Positions 59,106 to 64,000 of a DNA stretch of 64,000 nucleotides are shown here, piece by piece. The translations under genes were made by a program, and so were the position numbers. The stretch's first letter is position 1. Every line of letters begins with the position of its first letter. This DNA comes from Alphaproteobacteria bacterium (GTDB taxonomy: Bacteria; Pseudomonadota; Alphaproteobacteria; M2410): positions 1-64,000 of the forward strand of contig JAUWTJ010000007.1 of assembly GCA_030614785.1 (NCBI GenBank). Reading direction: 5' to 3'. Under the pieces are notes generated by a model that saw only the letters and a program-made list of their open reading frames with translations, was not told the DNA's origin and made no database searches.

Positions 59106-60311
59106 ATGGCTGACGCCTTTATCTGCGATGCAATCCGAACCCCGTTTGGCCGCTATGGGGGCAGCCTTGCCTCGGTGCGCGGCGATGATCTGGCCGCAAT
59201 CCCGCTCAGGGCGCTGATGGCGCGCAACCCGGAGCTTGACCCGGCAGCCATTGAAGACGTGATCTATGGCGCGGCGAACCAGTCCGGCGAGGACAACCGC
59301 AATGTGGCGCGCATGGGGCTTTTGCTGGCCGGGCTTCCCGACACGATCCCCGGCGCGACGATCAACCGCCTGTGCGGCTCGGGGCTTAACGCGGTTGGAT
59401 CGGCGGCGCAGTCGATCCGGGCGGGCGATACGCAGCTTGCCATTGCTGGCGGCGCGGAAAGCATGTCGCGCGCGCCTTTCGTGGTCGGCAAGGCAAACTC
59501 GGCCTACGACCGTTCACCGCAAATGTATGACACGACGCTCGGGTGGCGCTTTATCAATCCGAAACTTGAGGCTGTACACGGCGCCGACACCATGCCGATC
59601 ACGGCGGAAAATGTTGCCGAAGAATACCAGATCTCCCGCGAGGATCAGGACGCGTTTGCCTATCGCAGCCAGATGCGCGCTGTTGCTGCCCAGAAGAATG
59701 GACGGCTGGCAAAAGAGATTACCGCCGTCACCATTCCGCAAAGAAAGAAAGACGCACTTGTGGTGGACACGGATGAACATCCGCGCGGGTCAACCACCAT
59801 GGAAGGTCTTGCCAAACTCCCGACACCATTCCGCGAAAATGGTACAGTGACCGCTGGCAATGCCTCGGGGCTGAATGACGGGGCGGCGGCAATGTTCGTT
59901 GCGTCCGAAGCTGCCGCCAAAGCCCACGGCCTGACACCGCGCGCACGGGTCGTCGCCATGGCCTCCGCCGGTGTGCCGCCGCGGATCATGGGCATCGGAC
60001 CGGCTCCGGCGTCGCAAAAGGCGCTGGCGCTGGCCGGGCTCAGCATCGGCGATATGGATGTCATCGAACTCAATGAAGCCTTCGCGGCGCAGGGCCTGGC
60101 GGTCACGCGTCAGCTTGGCCTTGCCGACGACGCCGAACACGTCAACCCGAACGGCGGCGCCATCGCACTCGGTCATCCGCTCGGCGCCTCAGGTGCCCGG
60201 CTTGCCATGACGGCGACCCAGGAACTGCACGAGCGCGGCGGCAAATATGCGCTATGCACCATGTGCATCGGAGTCGGCCAGGGGATCGCAGTGATATTGG
60301 AGCGGGTGTGA
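59106..60311 (+). CDS. pcaF: 3-oxoadipyl-CoA thiolase-like acetyl-CoA acyltransferase
   Basis: AFICDAIRTPFGRYGGSLASVRGDDLAAIPL, TINRLCGSGLNAVG, NPNGGAIALGHPLGASGARL. Confidence 0.88.
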   Translation: MADAFICDAIRTPFGRYGGSLASVRGDDLAAIPLRALMARNPELDPAAIEDVIYGAANQSGEDNRNVARMGLLLAGLPDTIPGATINRLCGSGLNAVGSAAQSIRAGDTQLAIAGGAESMSRAPFVVGKANSAYDRSPQMYDTTLGWRFINPKLEAVHGADTMPITAENVAEEYQISREDQDAFAYRSQMRAVAAQKNGRLAKEITAVTIPQRKKDALVVDTDEHPRGSTTMEGLAKLPTPFRENGTVTAGNASGLNDGAAAMFVASEAAAKAHGLTPRARVVAMASAGVPPRIMGIGPAPASQKALALAGLSIGDMDVIELNEAFAAQGLAVTRQLGLADDAEHVNPNGGAIALGHPLGASGARLAMTATQELHERGGKYALCTMCIGVGQGIAVILERV

Positions 60312-60326
60312 CACCCTAACTGTCCC

Positions 60327-60458
60327 CTCACCCTGAGGGATTGCGAAGCAATCGTCTCGAAGTGCGAGGCCCGGGTGTTACCACACATCCTTCGCCCTGC
60401 GGCCCAAAGCCTTCGGGCGACGGGTCGAGGCTCGCTTGCGCTCGCACCTCAGGATGAG
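60327..60458. repeat. REP-like palindromic intergenic element
   Basis: CTCACCCTGAGG (60327-60338) and CCTCAGGATGAG (60447-60458) are inverted repeats with one mismatch. Confidence 0.65.
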
Positions 60459-60480
60459 AGTGTAGTTCTGACAGACTTCC

Positions 60481-60816
60481 CTAAGAAAGAGGGGAGAGAT
60501 AGTTTCTGGCATCTCCATCCCTGTCGCAATCCTCAAATCTGGACTCGACTTTGACAGAGGCCCATTTGTCACTTTTGCAGACAAGTACACTCCTGGAGGA
60601 CCCATAGCATATGACAGAATTCTCCGAAAAAAGCTCCCCGCCATAAATGCAAGCTTCATCTGCCTGATCTGGGACAAGGCTTGATGTCGCCTGAGCCATG
60701 GTCTGGCTCAGGGCATCAACCAGAAACGTCGAGCCTGCCTGTTGTGATACCCCGGCCAGATAGGCCACCATTCCGACAATCGAAACCCCCAAAGTCATTA
60801 TAATCGCACGTTTCAT
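60481..60816 (-). CDS. Small exported Cys-containing hypothetical protein
   Basis: Signal-like N-terminus; ACIYGGELFSENSVICYGSSRSVLVCKSDKW. Confidence 0.6.
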   Translation of the reverse strand: MKRAIIMTLGVSIVGMVAYLAGVSQQAGSTFLVDALSQTMAQATSSLVPDQADEACIYGGELFSENSVICYGSSRSVLVCKSDKWASVKVESRFEDCDRDGDARNYLSPLS

Positions 60817-60902
60817 CTCATTTTCCCCCTGAGATTGTCTTCCCCTGCCGCCACACTATTATCCATAATCCCGCTGGTTGCAAGTATCGCCCTGTTGAAC
60901 CG

Positions 60903-61514
60903 TCAATCCTCCATCGCCCTCTGATAGGCCGGGCGGGCTTTCATGCGGTCCCACGAGGCCATCAGGTTTGGGCATTCATCCGTCGTCGGAATACCGAACA
61001 TAGAGCCGAAGATCAGCGCCCATGTGACCATGATGTCAGCGGCGGTGAACTCAGTGCCGCAGATGCAGGCCCTGTCGCCAAGGTCTTTTTCAGCGGCGGC
61101 GAAAGCGAAGCGGGCGCGGGTTTTGGCGGGGTCTGAAATGAGATCGGAACGGGCGTCCTCGGGGATGCGCATGGTGGTGAAAAGGACGACGCCGACAAAG
61201 TTGGCGAGCGTCTCAGAGCCGTGCATCCATTGCAGGTAACGCAGCCATTCCGGCGAGCCTTTCTCCGGCTGAAGACGCCCCTCCCCGTAGGTCTCGAGGA
61301 GATACTCGACAATGGCACCTGATTCAAACAGAGTCACAGCACCGTCCTCGATGGCCGGCACCTTGCCAAAGGGGTTTCTTGCCAGCATCTCCGGCGTGCG
61401 CAGGACCTTTTCGTCGAGCGGCATGGTGATAAGCTCATAGGGAATTTCGAGCTCTTCCATGAGCCATCTGACACGAAAGGACCGTGTGCCACGCACGTGA
61501 TAGAGTTTGATCAT
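60903..61514 (-). CDS. Glutathione S-transferase family protein
   Basis: Thioredoxin-like N-terminus IKLYHVRGTRSFRVRWLMEELEIPYE, NPFGKVPAIEDGAVTLFESGAIVEYL. Confidence 0.92.
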   Translation of the reverse strand: MIKLYHVRGTRSFRVRWLMEELEIPYELITMPLDEKVLRTPEMLARNPFGKVPAIEDGAVTLFESGAIVEYLLETYGEGRLQPEKGSPEWLRYLQWMHGSETLANFVGVVLFTTMRIPEDARSDLISDPAKTRARFAFAAAEKDLGDRACICGTEFTAADIMVTWALIFGSMFGIPTTDECPNLMASWDRMKARPAYQRAMED

Positions 61515-62602
61515 GAGTTCTCACCCGATTTCAGAAGACGCCACACGCCCACGGTCATGAGCGGGATGAAGTATATGGCAAAAAAGCCCCAGGCCATGGT
61601 GCCATAGCCTTTGGCAATGAGATTGATGATACCGACCGAGGCGACGCCAAGCGCCAGCGCCATGAAGCCCATCGCCACGCCGGTGTGGCCCCATTTGCCG
61701 AGCGGCTTACGGCCAAAGTCACGAAGCTGGTGATCGATGCGCTCGTTGACGCCTTGAAGAACCCCGGCGCCAGTCTCGATCAGGGTGCCGAAGAGCATGA
61801 TGGTGAAGGCAATGGTGAGGAACCCCATGGAATACATGTTCATCATCGCATAGACCGGGATTTCCTCTTCCGTAACGCTATCTCCTGCACCGGCAAAGGC
61901 GACATGGAAGATCACCGCAGGCAGGATGGCGATCACCGCAGCAATGATGCCGGCGCCAACCGAGTGCTTGCGGGTTTCAAAATCGCGCGCGACATAGAGC
62001 ACGATGGGGGCGGCCGTCATATTGTACATGGCGTATTGAAAGCCGGAGACCGCCCAGCCCTCTTTGACTTCACCTGTCGCAAAAGCCGCGGTGATGTCCT
62101 CGGGGATCGCGCCGAAGACCTTTATCAGAAAAGTGATGAAGACCGCATAGAGCACGATGGACCAGAACGTCAGGACACGCATCACCACGTCGCGGCCGAA
62201 GAATTCAAGAGTGCCGACGAGACCGAACACCAGTGTCATGCCGATCCAGGCCGGCAGTCCGAAACCGTCCTCAAGCACGCCGGAGGCGGCCGAGATCAAG
62301 ACCGCAAAGGTCAGCATCAGCATGAAGAAGCCGAAAATCTCGTAGAGGAACCAACCGCGCCCGAGAAGGATCTGAAAGAAGGCGCGATAGTCATAGGCCC
62401 TGAAACGCCTGCCGATCTCGAAGGTGAGCGACAGGACGAGGGCAAAGATCGCGAATGATATGAGGATTGCAAGGAGACCGCCGACAGGACCGAGGCGTGT
62501 GAAGTACTGGATCACCTCCCGTCCCGTGCCATAGCCGCCGCCGACCAGGATCGACTGAAAGACGGCGCCTGGCACCAGATAGATCCGGATGAATTTGTTC
62601 AC
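61511..62602 (-). CDS. YkvI-like integral membrane protein
   Basis: SILVGGGYGTGREVIQYFTRLGPVGG; about 10 TM segments; 4-nt overlap with GST. Confidence 0.75.
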   Translation of the reverse strand: MNKFIRIYLVPGAVFQSILVGGGYGTGREVIQYFTRLGPVGGLLAILISFAIFALVLSLTFEIGRRFRAYDYRAFFQILLGRGWFLYEIFGFFMLMLTFAVLISAASGVLEDGFGLPAWIGMTLVFGLVGTLEFFGRDVVMRVLTFWSIVLYAVFITFLIKVFGAIPEDITAAFATGEVKEGWAVSGFQYAMYNMTAAPIVLYVARDFETRKHSVGAGIIAAVIAILPAVIFHVAFAGAGDSVTEEEIPVYAMMNMYSMGFLTIAFTIMLFGTLIETGAGVLQGVNERIDHQLRDFGRKPLGKWGHTGVAMGFMALALGVASVGIINLIAKGYGTMAWGFFAIYFIPLMTVGVWRLLKSGENS

Positions 62603-62702
62603 GCCCCTGTTCCTTTCGGGCGCGGAACAACCGCCCGTCCCCCTGTTCTTTTAACGCTGGAGGCATCATGCCAGGCATTGCCGAGGATATCAACTCAACC
62701 CG

Positions 62703-63575
62703 CTAGAGAAAGCCCTTCAGCAGCCCGAGGAAGTGATCCAGCTGATCGTGGTGAACCCAGTGACCGGCCTTGTCGACACTCTCGACCTGGACGTCCTGGA
62801 AGACTGCGGCACGGCCATCTTCTTCAGGGTCCGAGGCCCAGCTTTCCTTGCCGCGCACCAGCATGGTCGGACAGGAGATCCGCGAGTGGATGTAACCGGT
62901 GTCTTCCATGCTCATTCCCGTCGCAGGAAAAGCGCGGATGTAGTTGTCGAATTTCCAGCTGTAGGTGCCATCCTCGTTCTGGTTGACGCCGTGAACTGTC
63001 AGATGGTGCGCCTGTTCCATTGTGAGGTGAGGATTGGCCTCTTTCATGCGGGAGGCTGCTTCCTCCACTGTCAGATAGCGCCTGACCTGGCGGCCGGAAA
63101 GCTTGCGCAATTGATCGACCCAGCCGCGCAATCCCTCGTCAATTTTTTGCGCGGTGCGTTCCTTCATCATCTTCGGTGAGGGCCCGAGCCCTTCGATGGC
63201 AACAAGCTTTGAAACCTTTTCCGGATAGAGCCCGGCATAGCGCAGCGAAATACCGCCGCCCATGGAATGAGAAACAATCCGCAGCGGCGCAAGCTTCAGC
63301 TGATGAATGAGCTGGGCAATGTCATAGACATAATCGGCTGTCGTATAGGTCCCGCCGGTGATCCATTGGCTGTCACCGTGGCCACGCAGGTCGGGCGCGA
63401 TGATGTGATAGTCCTTGCGCAGGGATTGAGCCACCCAGTCCCAGTTGCGGCAATGATCGCGCCCGCCGTGGACCAACAGGAGCGGCGGCGCATCAGGATT
63501 GCCCCAGTCGACATAGTGGAGGCGGAGGCGCTGCGAAAAATAGATGTGGGAGGTGGGGCCGGGAAAGGCTTCCAT
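62703..63575 (-). CDS. Alpha/beta hydrolase
   Basis: LLLVHGGRDHCRNWDWVAQSL, HIIAPDLRGHGDS, RIVSHSMGGGISLRYA. Confidence 0.93.
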   Translation of the reverse strand: MEAFPGPTSHIYFSQRLRLHYVDWGNPDAPPLLLVHGGRDHCRNWDWVAQSLRKDYHIIAPDLRGHGDSQWITGGTYTTADYVYDIAQLIHQLKLAPLRIVSHSMGGGISLRYAGLYPEKVSKLVAIEGLGPSPKMMKERTAQKIDEGLRGWVDQLRKLSGRQVRRYLTVEEAASRMKEANPHLTMEQAHHLTVHGVNQNEDGTYSWKFDNYIRAFPATGMSMEDTGYIHSRISCPTMLVRGKESWASDPEEDGRAAVFQDVQVESVDKAGHWVHHDQLDHFLGLLKGFL

Positions 63576-63609
63576 GGAGGACTCCGATTTGAACAGGGGG
63601 CAACAAAAA

Positions 63610-63939
63610 TCAGTGAGCGTGCTCGGACCTTAAACTGTAGAACGAGCCTTCCAGTTCAGCAAACATATCGTGGATCTGGGGATGGTCGACCGGCTCGCCC
63701 GAATCATCATGAACCAGGTTTTGCTCCGAGACATAGGCGATGTAGGAGTTCTCCTCGTTTTCCGCGAGCAGGTGATAATAGGGCTGATCCTTGCGCGGGC
63801 GTACCTTGGCCGGGATCGACTGCCACCATTCCTCGGTGTTATCAAATGTCGGATCGACGTCGAAGATCACGCCGCGGAACGGAAAGAACTTGTGGCGCAC
63901 GACTTCGCCAATTCGAAACTTGGCATCACGGTGGAGCAC
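63610..63939 (-). CDS. hspQ: Heat shock protein HspQ (YccV-like)
   Basis: FRIGEVVRHKFFPFRGVIFDVDPTFDNTEEWW, QPYYHLLAENEENSYIAYVSEQNL. Confidence 0.92.
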   Translation of the reverse strand: MLHRDAKFRIGEVVRHKFFPFRGVIFDVDPTFDNTEEWWQSIPAKVRPRKDQPYYHLLAENEENSYIAYVSEQNLVHDDSGEPVDHPQIHDMFAELEGSFYSLRSEHAH

Positions 63940-64000
63940 TGGCCTGGAACCTCTTGGCTTAATCTACTGAACACAACACTCGGTCGGGGAATCAAAACGC

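Overview
The window reads as alphaproteobacterial chromosome (inferred from gene content and synteny). It is gene-dense with about 54 credible CDSs, and I saw no rRNA, tRNA, CRISPR array or complete IS element. Main blocks: FAH-family hydrolase and a CusBA-type metal RND efflux pair; ftsE-ftsX-ydcF-plsC; a class II (B12-dependent) ribonucleotide reductase interrupted by a LAGLIDADG intein; ycaQ-like; tyrC-hisC-chorismate mutase divergent from metX-metW; gloB; phaB-phaA divergent from phaR; a GGDEF/EAL protein; ggt; two tandem DUF1028 genes plus an FGGY kinase; a GT2/GT39/PAP2 envelope-lipid modification cluster; a TyrR-like regulator divergent from a methionine gamma-lyase-like gene; an RTX/CADG secreted protein divergent from a type I secretion locus with two ABC subunits and an HlyD; UMF1-type MFS; pcaF-like thiolase; GST; YkvI-like; alpha/beta hydrolase; hspQ. 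The most interesting signals are: (1) the intein placed exactly before the catalytic NPC^GE cysteine of NrdJ; (2) a two-ABC type I secretion system whose nucleotide-binding sites are degenerate in a complementary way, implying an asymmetric heterodimer; (3) three TyrR-box-like sites in the tyrR/mgl intergenic region; (4) a translationally coupled canonical/divergent DUF1028 pair; (5) a 12-bp-period TGGCCA repeat present at three distant gene 3' ends; (6) several palindromic MITE/REP-like intergenic elements. All calls come from reading the sequence and the supplied translations; no database search was run.
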